From Caccoplasma_A sp045587545 (GTDB taxonomy: Bacteria > Bacteroidota > Bacteroidia > Bacteroidales > G3-4614): a stretch of DNA of 49,995 nt. This document shows, in pieces, positions 36,305 through 43,988 of this stretch. Where the stretch lies: NCBI GenBank assembly GCA_045587545.1, contig JAZNCN010000017.1:1-49995 (forward strand). The letters run 5' to 3'. Under the pieces are notes generated by a model. The model ran no database searches and was not told the DNA's origin. It saw only the letters and a list, made by a program, of their open reading frames with translations. Each line of letters starts with the position of its first letter. The first letter of the stretch is position 1. Position numbers and translations under genes: made by a program.

Positions 36305-36358
36305 TATCAGTTAAATTTTAAATTGAATATAATAATAACTCAAATAAGAAAGAAGATT

Positions 36359-37981
36359 ATGTTAAAGAAATCACTTTTGTTCGCAGCATTAATGTTAGTT
36401 GCGAGTGCAGTATCAACTGCAGTAGCTCAAAGTTACAATGATGGAGTTGAGTATTTTAAATCAGGTCAACCTGACCGTGCTAAAATTATCCTTGAGAGAA
36501 CCATGAATGATGCTTCTACAAACAAGGCAGAGGCATTGTATTATTTAGGAGAGTGTGAGTTTGCATTAGGAAATAAAACAGCTGCTTCAAAATGTTACAA
36601 TGATGGAGTAAATGCAAATGCCAGCTATCCTTTTAACTATATTGGTTTAGGAAAACTGCTATTGGATAGCAACGCAAAAGAGGCAGAAGTTCAATTTAAG
36701 AAAGCTATAAAGTTTGCAAAAACTGATAAAGCCGCAGTCAATACAAATATCGCTCGTGCATATTTTGAAGCAGGATTGCCTCAATTTAAAAAATATTTGG
36801 AAAATGCGTTGAAAGCCGATGAGCAATACGCCCCCCTATTTGTATTGCAAGGTGATATAGCTTGGAAAAACGGAGACCCAGGTTTAGCAGCAGGAGAATA
36901 TGAAAATGCAATATATTACGATGCAAACTGCGTTGAGGCATACGTTAAGAATGCAAAAATGCACTATCCTTTAAATCCTAAATATGCAACAGGTAAATTA
37001 GAGGAGTTGTTAAGACTTAGACCTACATCAGCAATTGCGCAACGCGAGTATGCTGAAGCATTGTTTAATGCAGGACGTTTTACTCAAGCTGTTAAAGCAT
37101 ATGCTACATATATGGCTAACCCTAATCACTTTGCAACAGACCGCTCTCGTCACGCTGCACTATTGTTCTTTGATAAAAAGTACGAGGAGTCATTGACTTT
37201 GATTGAAGAGGCATTGGTTGATGCACCAGATGACATTTTGTTAAATCGTTTCGCAATGTACGATAACAATGCTCTTGAAAATTATGAGCAAGCAGCAGTG
37301 TATGGAGCTAAATTTATGAATAATGAAGCAAATGCTGATTTGATTACAGCACAAGACTACTCTGTTTATGGAAACTCTTTAAAACAAATAAATCGTCCTG
37401 AGGAGTATGTTGCAGTATTAGAGAAAGCGGTTTCAAAAGATCCTGAGAATCCTACTTTGATGAAAGATCTTAGCGACGCATATAAAGCAGCAGACCAAAT
37501 GGTTAAAAGCTCAGATGCAATGGCTAAATATATGGAGTTGATAGGTGATGAGGCTAAAACAATGGACTTCTTTAACTTAGGTAGAGCTTACTATTCTGCT
37601 GCACAAGCAGATACTGTAATGGATACAAAGATTGAGTTGTTTAAAAAAGCCGATGCTGCATTTACTGTAGTGGCAGAGCGTGTTCCTGACGATTATCGTG
37701 GAAACATGTGGCGTGCACGTTCTCATTCAGGTATGGATCCAGAAACTGAGCTTGGCTTAGCTAAACCTTTTTATGAGAAAGTTGTTGAGATGTTAGAAGC
37801 TAAAGGAGATAGAAGCAATAATATAATTGAAGCTTATCAATATTTAGGATACTATTCATATTTGAAAGAGTATGCAGCAAATCCTCAAGGAGCAAAATAT
37901 GAAGAGACTCGTAAATGGTGGGGTAAAATCTTAGAGATTAATCCTGACCATAGTATTAAAGAGGCAATGAGTCAATTATAA
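36359..37981 (+). CDS. Exported tetratricopeptide repeat protein
   Basis: A 540-residue exported protein: signal peptide (about 1-23, MLKKSLLFAALMLVASAVS, ending VAQ) followed by TPR-type helical repeats through most of the length (for example GVEYFKSGQPDRAKIILE and ALYYLGECEFALGNKTAASKCYNDG). A TTG start at 36323 would add 12 residues that spoil the signal peptide, so ATG 36359 is chosen. It is expected in the periplasm as a scaffold; partner unknown. It ends in a strong terminator and closes the tonB/PstS-like gene set. Confidence 0.9.
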   Translation: MLKKSLLFAALMLVASAVSTAVAQSYNDGVEYFKSGQPDRAKIILERTMNDASTNKAEALYYLGECEFALGNKTAASKCYNDGVNANASYPFNYIGLGKLLLDSNAKEAEVQFKKAIKFAKTDKAAVNTNIARAYFEAGLPQFKKYLENALKADEQYAPLFVLQGDIAWKNGDPGLAAGEYENAIYYDANCVEAYVKNAKMHYPLNPKYATGKLEELLRLRPTSAIAQREYAEALFNAGRFTQAVKAYATYMANPNHFATDRSRHAALLFFDKKYEESLTLIEEALVDAPDDILLNRFAMYDNNALENYEQAAVYGAKFMNNEANADLITAQDYSVYGNSLKQINRPEEYVAVLEKAVSKDPENPTLMKDLSDAYKAADQMVKSSDAMAKYMELIGDEAKTMDFFNLGRAYYSAAQADTVMDTKIELFKKADAAFTVVAERVPDDYRGNMWRARSHSGMDPETELGLAKPFYEKVVEMLEAKGDRSNNIIEAYQYLGYYSYLKEYAANPQGAKYEETRKWWGKILEINPDHSIKEAMSQL

Positions 37982-38000
37982 TAGAACTTTGAATTGTAAA

Positions 38001-38037
38001 AAAGGTGTGTCAAATTAATTTGGCGCACCTTTTTTTA
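38001..38037 (+). terminator. Terminator after the TPR gene
   Basis: A 14-bp stem (AAAGGTGTGTCAAA / TTTGGCGCACCTTT with two wobble pairs), loop TTAA, followed by a run of T. Confidence 0.92.
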
Positions 38038-38060
38038 TTTAAATAGATATAGTTGGTATG

Positions 38061-38096
38061 ATTGCTAATAAAAAATATTATCTTCGCATTAGCAAT
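38061..38096 (+). promoter_or_regulatory. Inverted repeat flanking the folP-cdaA promoter box
   Basis: ATTGCTAAT (38061-38069) and ATTAGCAAT (38088-38096) form a perfect 9-bp inverted repeat with an 18-base spacer. The spacer contains TATCTTCG (38079-38086), a near match to the -7 consensus. A protein bound to the dyad would cover the promoter. Confidence 0.45.
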
Positions 38097-38129
38097 ATAT
38101 GAAGCTATATCATTGAAAGTAAATGAGAG

Positions 38130-38969
38130 ATGAATAACTCAATGACATTAAATATTAAAGGCTCACTAATATCTTTACAGCGCCCATTGGTTATGGGTAT
38201 TCTGAATATAACTCCCGACTCTTTTTATGCAGGGTGCAGAAGTTTTGATGCTAATACCATATTGAAACGAGCTGACGAGATAATTGCTCAAGGGGGAGAT
38301 ATTATTGATGTTGGAGCATATTCTTCGCGTCCTGGTGCTGACGATGTGTGTGAAGAGGAGGAAATCCGGCGTCTTGCCTCTGCTCTTCCGCATATACGAG
38401 AAAAACACCCCGAAGCGATAATCTCTGTTGATACATTTAGAGCGAATGTTGCTCGTTATGCGATTGAGGAGTGTGGAGCTCATATTATAAATGATATTAC
38501 GGCAGGAGAGGGAGATCCTTTAATGTTTGAAACCATCGCCAAACTCAATGTCCCTTATGTTGTTATGCATATGAGAGGAAATCCTCAAACAATGCAGGAA
38601 CTTACAAACTACAAAGGAGATATAACAGCAGAAGTTATAACTTATTTCTCCGAAAAGATAGATACCCTCAGAAGTATGGGAGTAAACGATATAATACTCG
38701 ATCCCGGATTTGGTTTTGCAAAAACATTGGAACAGAACTATATTCTTATGAAAAATCTTGGAGATATAGCTCAATTTAAATTACCTTTGTTGGTGGGAAT
38801 ATCTCGTAAGTCAATGATATACAAATATCTCAACTCAACACCTGAAGAGTCGTTGATAGGAACTGTGGCTTTGAATAGTTTTGCTCTTAGTAAAGGAGCT
38901 AACATATTGAGAGTTCATGATGTAAAGGAGTGTGTTGATACAATTAAAATTTTTGAAAAACTAAGGTAA
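38130..38969 (+). CDS. folP: Dihydropteroate synthase
   Basis: A 279-residue TIM-barrel enzyme joining p-aminobenzoate to the pterin in folate synthesis. Motifs present: MGILNITPDSFYAG (about 22-35), DVGAYSSRPGA, NDITAGEGDP, LDPGFGFAKT and GISRKSMIY. Length is normal. It is three bases from cdaA, so cotranscribed; the folP-cdaA pairing is common in Bacteroidota. Confidence 0.96.
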   Translation: MNNSMTLNIKGSLISLQRPLVMGILNITPDSFYAGCRSFDANTILKRADEIIAQGGDIIDVGAYSSRPGADDVCEEEEIRRLASALPHIREKHPEAIISVDTFRANVARYAIEECGAHIINDITAGEGDPLMFETIAKLNVPYVVMHMRGNPQTMQELTNYKGDITAEVITYFSEKIDTLRSMGVNDIILDPGFGFAKTLEQNYILMKNLGDIAQFKLPLLVGISRKSMIYKYLNSTPEESLIGTVALNSFALSKGANILRVHDVKECVDTIKIFEKLR

Positions 38970-38972
38970 AGT

Positions 38973-39743
38973 ATGTTTTCGTTAGGCATAAAAGACATAA
39001 TAGATATTTTCTTGGTCGCCGTTATTCTATATTATGTATATAGAGTAATGAAAGTTTCGGGTACCATAAAGATATTTGGAGGAATTATAGCCTTTATATT
39101 GTTGTGGATATTTGTATCGCGCATATTGGATATGCAATTGCTTGGCTCCATGATGGATAAATTGGTAAATGTCGGAGTCATAATCCTTGTAATACTATTT
39201 CAAGACGATATACGACGTTTTTTGGGAGAAGTTGGATCTCACAAAAGTTGGAAAAGGTTTACAAATTATTTTAAAGCAAACAAAACGGAAGATTCAGAGG
39301 TTCCAAAATTTGTTATGCCTATTGTGTATGCATGTAAAAATATGTCGCAATCTAAAACGGGAGCATTAATAGTAATAAAGCAGGAATTACCATTGGTGAA
39401 ATATGAGTTAACAGGAGAGGTTATTAATGCTGATGTGGAGTCGCGCCTAATTGAAACAATCTTTTACAAAGGCACCCCTTTGCATGATGGAGCAATAATT
39501 ATTGCCGATGGAAAAATTACATCGGCTGGGTGCATATTACCCGTATCTCATGCTCCCAATATTCCCAGAGAGTTAGGATTACGTCATCGTTCAGCTATGG
39601 GAATTACTCAAGAAACAGATGCAATAGCAGTGATAGTATCAGAAGAGAGAGGCGAAATCTCATTTGCAAAAAATGGCAAAATTTCAAGAAATATATCAAC
39701 TCAAGGATTAGAGCGTTTATTGTCAATAAATAAAAACAAATAA
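38973..39743 (+). CDS. cdaA: Diadenylate cyclase CdaA
   Basis: A 256-residue membrane-bound diadenylate cyclase: three N-terminal helices (about 10-25, 33-50, 65-78) and a DAC (DisA_N) domain with the catalytic DGA (172-174) and RHR (204-206) motifs. It makes cyclic di-AMP from two ATP at the inner membrane. Three bases separate it from folP. The probable c-di-AMP phosphodiesterase (pgpH) lies at 18419-20458 in the same window. No CdaR or GlmM gene, the usual Firmicutes partners, adjoins it. Confidence 0.95.
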   Translation: MFSLGIKDIIDIFLVAVILYYVYRVMKVSGTIKIFGGIIAFILLWIFVSRILDMQLLGSMMDKLVNVGVIILVILFQDDIRRFLGEVGSHKSWKRFTNYFKANKTEDSEVPKFVMPIVYACKNMSQSKTGALIVIKQELPLVKYELTGEVINADVESRLIETIFYKGTPLHDGAIIIADGKITSAGCILPVSHAPNIPRELGLRHRSAMGITQETDAIAVIVSEERGEISFAKNGKISRNISTQGLERLLSINKNK

Positions 39744-39772
39744 GATAGTGTAATTTGAGATATATAGATGGG

Positions 39773-39802
39773 TTGATATATCAAAAAAAATAGTAACTTT
39801 GC
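39773..39802 (+). promoter_or_regulatory. Promoter of fba (TTG-18-TAACTTTG)
   Basis: TTG at 39773-39775 and TAACTTTG at 39794-39801, 18 bases apart; the -7 box is embedded in GTAACTTTGC (39793-39802), which also matches the GTAnnTTTGC core used by CTnDOT-type integrases. Confidence 0.65.
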
Positions 39803-39846
39803 AAAGTATTTGAAATTTTTTACTAACATCATAAAATTAAAACAAA

Positions 39847-40848
39847 ATGATTAGCTACAAAGACCTTGGTTTGGTAAACACCAAAGAGATGTTTGCTAAA
39901 GCAATTAAAGGTGGATATGCAATCCCCGCGTTCAACTTCAACAACATGGAGCAACTACAAGCAATTATTCAAGCTGCAGTTGAAACAAAATCACCTGTAA
40001 TCCTTCAAGTATCAAAGGGTGCCCGTCAATACGCAAACCAAACACTTTTGCGTTATATGGCAGAGGGAGCAGTTGAGTATGCAAAAGAGTTGGGTTGTGA
40101 AAATCCCCAAATCGTTCTTCACTTAGACCATGGTGATTCATTCGAGACATGTAAATCATGTATCGATATGGGATTCTCTTCAGTTATGATTGACGGATCA
40201 CATCTTCCATATGATGAGAACGTAGCTCTTACTAAAAAAGTAGTTGAGTATGCTCACCAGTTTGGAGTAACAGTTGAGGGAGAGCTTGGAGTATTGGCTG
40301 GAGTAGAAGATGAGGTTTGCGCAGAGCATCACACTTATACTCGTCCAGAGGAAGTTGTTGACTTCGTAACAAAAACAGGTTGCGATAGCCTTGCTATCTC
40401 AATTGGTACTTCACACGGAGCAAACAAATTCAAACCTGAGCAATGTACAAAAGATGAAAATGGTCGCTTAGTTCCTCCTCCACTACGTTTTGACGTTCTT
40501 GAGGGTGTAGAGAAAGAGCTTCCCGGATTCCCTATCGTTCTTCATGGTTCATCATCAGTTCCTCAAGAAGAGGTAGAAACAATCAATAAATACGGAGGTG
40601 CATTGAAAGATGCTATCGGTATCCCCGAAGAGTGGTTGCGTAAAGCAGCTGAGTCTGCAGTTTGCAAAATAAACATTGACTCAGACAGCCGTCTTGCAAT
40701 GACAGCAGCAATTCGTGAGGTATTTGCTAACAAACCCGCTGAGTTTGACCCCAGAAAATATCTTGGACCCGCTCGCGAGAATATGAAAAAACAATATATG
40801 CATAAAATTGAGAACGTTCTTGGTAGCGCAGGTAAATGTTGTTGCTAA
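39847..40848 (+). CDS. fba: Class II fructose-bisphosphate aldolase
   Basis: A 333-residue zinc-dependent aldolase cleaving fructose 1,6-bisphosphate in glycolysis. Visible are IPAFNFNNMEQ, the catalytic/metal LDHGDS (93-98), GELGVLAGVEDEV and the second metal motif in IGTSHGA and VLHGSSSVP. The C-terminus ends in GKCCC, three consecutive cysteines. Length and motifs are otherwise normal. It is a single-gene transcript between its promoter and a strong terminator. Confidence 0.97.
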   Translation: MISYKDLGLVNTKEMFAKAIKGGYAIPAFNFNNMEQLQAIIQAAVETKSPVILQVSKGARQYANQTLLRYMAEGAVEYAKELGCENPQIVLHLDHGDSFETCKSCIDMGFSSVMIDGSHLPYDENVALTKKVVEYAHQFGVTVEGELGVLAGVEDEVCAEHHTYTRPEEVVDFVTKTGCDSLAISIGTSHGANKFKPEQCTKDENGRLVPPPLRFDVLEGVEKELPGFPIVLHGSSSVPQEEVETINKYGGALKDAIGIPEEWLRKAAESAVCKINIDSDSRLAMTAAIREVFANKPAEFDPRKYLGPARENMKKQYMHKIENVLGSAGKCCC

Positions 40849-40871
40849 TTGAATGTTTTTCATTAAAGCAG

Positions 40872-40905
40872 AAGAGATTGCTCATATGAGCAATCTCTTT
40901 TTTTT
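40872..40905. terminator. Bidirectional terminator after fba
   Basis: AAGAGATTGCTCAT / ATGAGCAATCTCTT is a 14-bp perfect dyad followed by eight T; it also lies about 40 bases past the leftward small protein gene. Confidence 0.92.
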
Positions 40906-40946
40906 AGATATAGGCTCTAATAAAACATGTAATTTAGCAACGAATA

Positions 40947-41210
40947 TTATTTTATCGGAGTGAGAGTCTGCTTTTGAGGAGTATAACTCTTATTTACTTT
41001 TCGTTTTCTCGTTTTTTTCTCGGGATTTTCATCTCTCTTTTCAATGATACGACTTTTGAACTCTTCAATTTCTGAACGGTAATTTTCTATTGGAATATCT
41101 TCTCCTCTGTTTACAATTGTAGATATAACAATGCCTATTACAATCAATATGCTTAATACTATAGCAGAGATACGCTCATAACGAGAAAAATTCCAAAACT
41201 TATTACCCAT
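40947..41210 (-). CDS. Small membrane protein (87 aa)
   Basis: A single N-terminal helix (about 14-34, AIVLSILIVIGIVISTIV) with a short cytoplasmic leader (KFWNFSRYERIS), then a charged Lys/Glu-rich tail that ends KQTLTPIK. I do not recognise a named domain. The leader resembles that of Bacteroidota helix-hairpin-helix (ComEA-like) membrane proteins that often adjoin NSS transporters, but the DNA-binding part is absent. It begins 11 bases downstream of the transporter stop and is likely cotranscribed. Confidence 0.65.
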   Translation of the reverse strand: MGNKFWNFSRYERISAIVLSILIVIGIVISTIVNRGEDIPIENYRSEIEEFKSRIIEKRDENPEKKTRKRKVNKSYTPQKQTLTPIK

Positions 41211-41221
41211 AAACTTTAAAA

Positions 41222-42553
41222 TTAGAATATACCTGTAAGTGAAAGAAATATCAAAAATATTGATATGGGAGCAATAAATTTGATGCTGAACAATATAGCT
41301 TTATGTAAAGTGTTTACTTCTCCCAATTCGCTATAAACATCTTTTTTGTTCATTATCCAGCCTATATATATTGACAAAAGAAAACCTCCGGCAGGTAAAA
41401 GTATATTTGCCGAGATATAATCAGATAATTCAAAGAAGTTCATTCCAAATAGTTTTGCATCTGACAATATCCCAAATGATAATGAAGAAAGAATGCTCAA
41501 TACAGCAATAATTGTCATAATTATTATTGAGGCTCTCTTTCTGTTCATATTAAACTCCTCTGTAAAGTAAGCAATAATAACTTCAAAAAGAGATAAGGTT
41601 GAGGTTAGGGCTGCTACTCCGGCAAAAATAAAGAACATTATTGCCCAAAAGTCGGGCATTATCATGTGCTTAAATACATTTGGTAAGGTTACAAATATAA
41701 GTTCTGGACCTTGAGTGGGATTTATTCCAAATGAAGCTGTGACTGGAAATATCATAACTCCTGCAAGGACAGCTACGAGCATATCAAGTAGAGCAACCGT
41801 AAGCCCTGTTTTGGGGAGGTTGACGTTATCCTTAAAATATGAACCGTAAGTAATCAAAATGCCCAACCCTATACTTAGGGAGAAAAATGCCTGCCCCATG
41901 GCTGCTAATATAACAGAACCGTTTATCTTTGAGAAATCGGGATAAAAAAGGTATTTTAAACCCTCTCCTGCTCCTGGTAGAGTAATGGTATAACCACAGA
42001 AAATCAATAGTATTAAAAAAAGAATAGGCATCATTATATTAGAGGCTTTCTCTATTCCTTTTGTAACGCCCTTTGAGATAATAAGGTAGTTGACAATTAG
42101 TAGAGTAAAAATCCATAATAGAGGTCGCCATACATCACTTGTGAAGTTAGAGAAATTTGATGCTATTTGCGTTGCGTTTTCAGCCATCAGATTGCCTCTC
42201 AGAGCTTGAAATATATATTCAACAACCCAACCGGCAATTACCATATAATAGCCAAGAATAAGAGTTGATGATATTATCCCAAAATAACCTATTATATCCC
42301 ACTTTGTTTTAGGAGCAAGAACTTTAAATGCTCGGCTCGCATTGCTACGAGCCTTTCGACCAACAATAAACTCGGCACACATCAATGGTATTCCTAATAT
42401 TATAACGCAACATACATAAGTAATCAAGAATGCTCCACCACCGTTTTCTCCAGCCATATATGGAAATCTCCAAATATTACCCAATCCTACGGCAGAACCA
42501 ACGGTAGCAGCAATAACTCCTATTTTAGTTACAAATAATGCTCTTTCACTCAT
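41222..42553 (-). CDS. Sodium-dependent neurotransmitter-symporter (NSS) family transporter
   Basis: A 443-residue LeuT-fold transporter with about 11-12 helices. The sodium/substrate-site motif GLGNIWRFPYMAGENGGGAF is at residues about 22-41. NSS members cotransport amino acids with sodium through the inner membrane; the substrate is not readable. Length is normal for the bacterial 11-12 helix type. It has its own candidate promoter at 42585 and a 16-bp palindrome between promoter and ATG. Confidence 0.94.
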   Translation of the reverse strand: MSERALFVTKIGVIAATVGSAVGLGNIWRFPYMAGENGGGAFLITYVCCVIILGIPLMCAEFIVGRKARSNASRAFKVLAPKTKWDIIGYFGIISSTLILGYYMVIAGWVVEYIFQALRGNLMAENATQIASNFSNFTSDVWRPLLWIFTLLIVNYLIISKGVTKGIEKASNIMMPILFLILLIFCGYTITLPGAGEGLKYLFYPDFSKINGSVILAAMGQAFFSLSIGLGILITYGSYFKDNVNLPKTGLTVALLDMLVAVLAGVMIFPVTASFGINPTQGPELIFVTLPNVFKHMIMPDFWAIMFFIFAGVAALTSTLSLFEVIIAYFTEEFNMNRKRASIIIMTIIAVLSILSSLSFGILSDAKLFGMNFFELSDYISANILLPAGGFLLSIYIGWIMNKKDVYSELGEVNTLHKAILFSIKFIAPISIFLIFLSLTGIF

Positions 42554-42559
42554 ATTTTT

Positions 42560-42575
42560 AATTTTCGCGAAAATT
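42560..42575. promoter_or_regulatory. 16-bp perfect palindrome upstream of the NSS transporter
   Basis: AATTTTCGCGAAAATT is fully self-complementary and sits six bases before the transporter ATG, downstream of the -7 box, as a roadblock-type operator would. Confidence 0.5.
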
Positions 42576-42584
42576 TATATATCA

Positions 42585-42592
42585 CAAAGATA
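42585..42592 (-). promoter_or_regulatory. -7 box TATCTTTG of the NSS transporter
   Basis: The minus strand reads TATCTTTG, a perfect consensus, 31 bases before the ATG; the -33 element is not clear. Confidence 0.5.
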
Positions 42593-42672
42593 ACTCTAAT
42601 TTGCTATTATATTAAAAAATCAAAGCTAAATAGTCTGTGTCTTAAATAAAATAGTTACTTTTATTGCAGATT

Positions 42673-43959
42673 ATGAGTAAAAGTTTTATAAATATTTTAG
42701 TTGTTGCTTTATTTTTGTTTGTGGCAGATTGCTATGCCTCAAAATCTCTTACAATATATTCAGAACCACAAAAGGCTGATGAAGGTTCTGAATTAGAAGA
42801 ATGCACTTTGAATTTATACGAACAAACTAAGTTTGATAAGATCACATCATCTAAGTTATTTGAAATAGCAGGGGTTGGAGTGCCTATAGTTGTAGCTGGT
42901 GTTGTTGTAAAACAAGAGGACAATAGGTTCACAAATTATAACATGGGTTTTGAACGTAACCATTTTTGCTCATTTGATGATTATACGCAATATGTTCCTC
43001 TTGCAGCAAAATATTTAATGAAAGTATCAGGAGTAAAAGGGCGTTCATCATGGGGAAGAATGATTACTTCTGATGTGTTGTCGGTAGCATTAATGGCGGG
43101 TTCGGTAGAACTATTGAAACAAACAATGGATATGTCTCGTCCTGACGGAGAGGATAAACACTCATTCCCTTCAGGCCATACAGCAGTTGCTTTTATGGGA
43201 GCAACACTTTTGAATAAGGAGTATGGTCATATATCTCCTTGGGTTCCCATTGCTTCATATACAGTAGCATCGGCAACAGCAATAGGCAGGCAATTAAACT
43301 CGGCTCATTGGTTAAGCGATATAGTTATCGGAGCCGGGATAGGAATATTGTCGGCTGAGTTAGGATACTATTTCGCGGATCTTATATTTAGAGATAAAGG
43401 ATTGTTGAATAAACCGGAAATACCTAAATGGGAGTATGGTCGTTGTCCATCTCGTTTTTCTACTATGGCAGGAGTTTCAACAGTTTTAGGCTCTTACTCA
43501 ACAATTGGAGGAAAGAGCGTAGATGTTAAAGTTGGTACTCGCGTGGGTTTTGAAGGAGCATATTTCCCTCATAAGAATGTGGGTGTTGGAGTAGGAATAA
43601 CCATGAGTAATAATATGCTTGCAGTTGAAGAGACAATACTTGAAGGTTTTATGACAAATTTATCACTTCAAGCAGGATTATATTACGATTGTCAACTCTC
43701 GAGACGATGGTCTTTAGGAGGAAAAACATTAACAGGTTATAGTTTTTATTCGGGAAAGGCTTCGTGGAGAGAATATGGAATTTCTGAACAGAATGGAAGT
43801 TATGCTTTTTCCGTCGGTGTATCTTTGGGATTTCTTGCATATGAGAATATGAGATTTTCGACAGTATGTGATTATAATTTTCTTGCAAAGTCGCGTGTAC
43901 AATTCAGCAAGCAGCAACACGAAATTTTTGCAGGATTTACAACATCAGTTATGTTTTGA
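42673..43959 (+). CDS. PAP2 family phosphatase with C-terminal barrel-like domain
   Basis: A 428-residue exported PAP2 (lipid phosphatase) protein. A signal peptide (MSKSFINILVVALFLFVADC, about 1-22) is followed by the PAP2 domain with phosphatase motifs LKQTMDMSRP, PSGHT and NSAHWLSD, which normally dephosphorylate undecaprenyl diphosphate, lipid A or related lipids. The last about 170 residues form repeated amphipathic strands ending in F (TSVMF), like an outer-membrane barrel. A TTG at 42664 is open but ATG 42673 gives the better signal peptide. The substrate is not known; the gene lies upstream of the CotH gene with a 29-base gap. Confidence 0.88.
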   Translation: MSKSFINILVVALFLFVADCYASKSLTIYSEPQKADEGSELEECTLNLYEQTKFDKITSSKLFEIAGVGVPIVVAGVVVKQEDNRFTNYNMGFERNHFCSFDDYTQYVPLAAKYLMKVSGVKGRSSWGRMITSDVLSVALMAGSVELLKQTMDMSRPDGEDKHSFPSGHTAVAFMGATLLNKEYGHISPWVPIASYTVASATAIGRQLNSAHWLSDIVIGAGIGILSAELGYYFADLIFRDKGLLNKPEIPKWEYGRCPSRFSTMAGVSTVLGSYSTIGGKSVDVKVGTRVGFEGAYFPHKNVGVGVGITMSNNMLAVEETILEGFMTNLSLQAGLYYDCQLSRRWSLGGKTLTGYSFYSGKASWREYGISEQNGSYAFSVGVSLGFLAYENMRFSTVCDYNFLAKSRVQFSKQQHEIFAGFTTSVMF

Positions 43960-43988
43960 TAATAATAAAAATTTAAGATAAAGAGAAT

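Noticed and set aside
36323..36358. TTG start for the TPR gene, 12 codons upstream of the ATG
   Set aside because: The extra residues precede a normal signal peptide starting at the ATG, so the downstream start is preferred.
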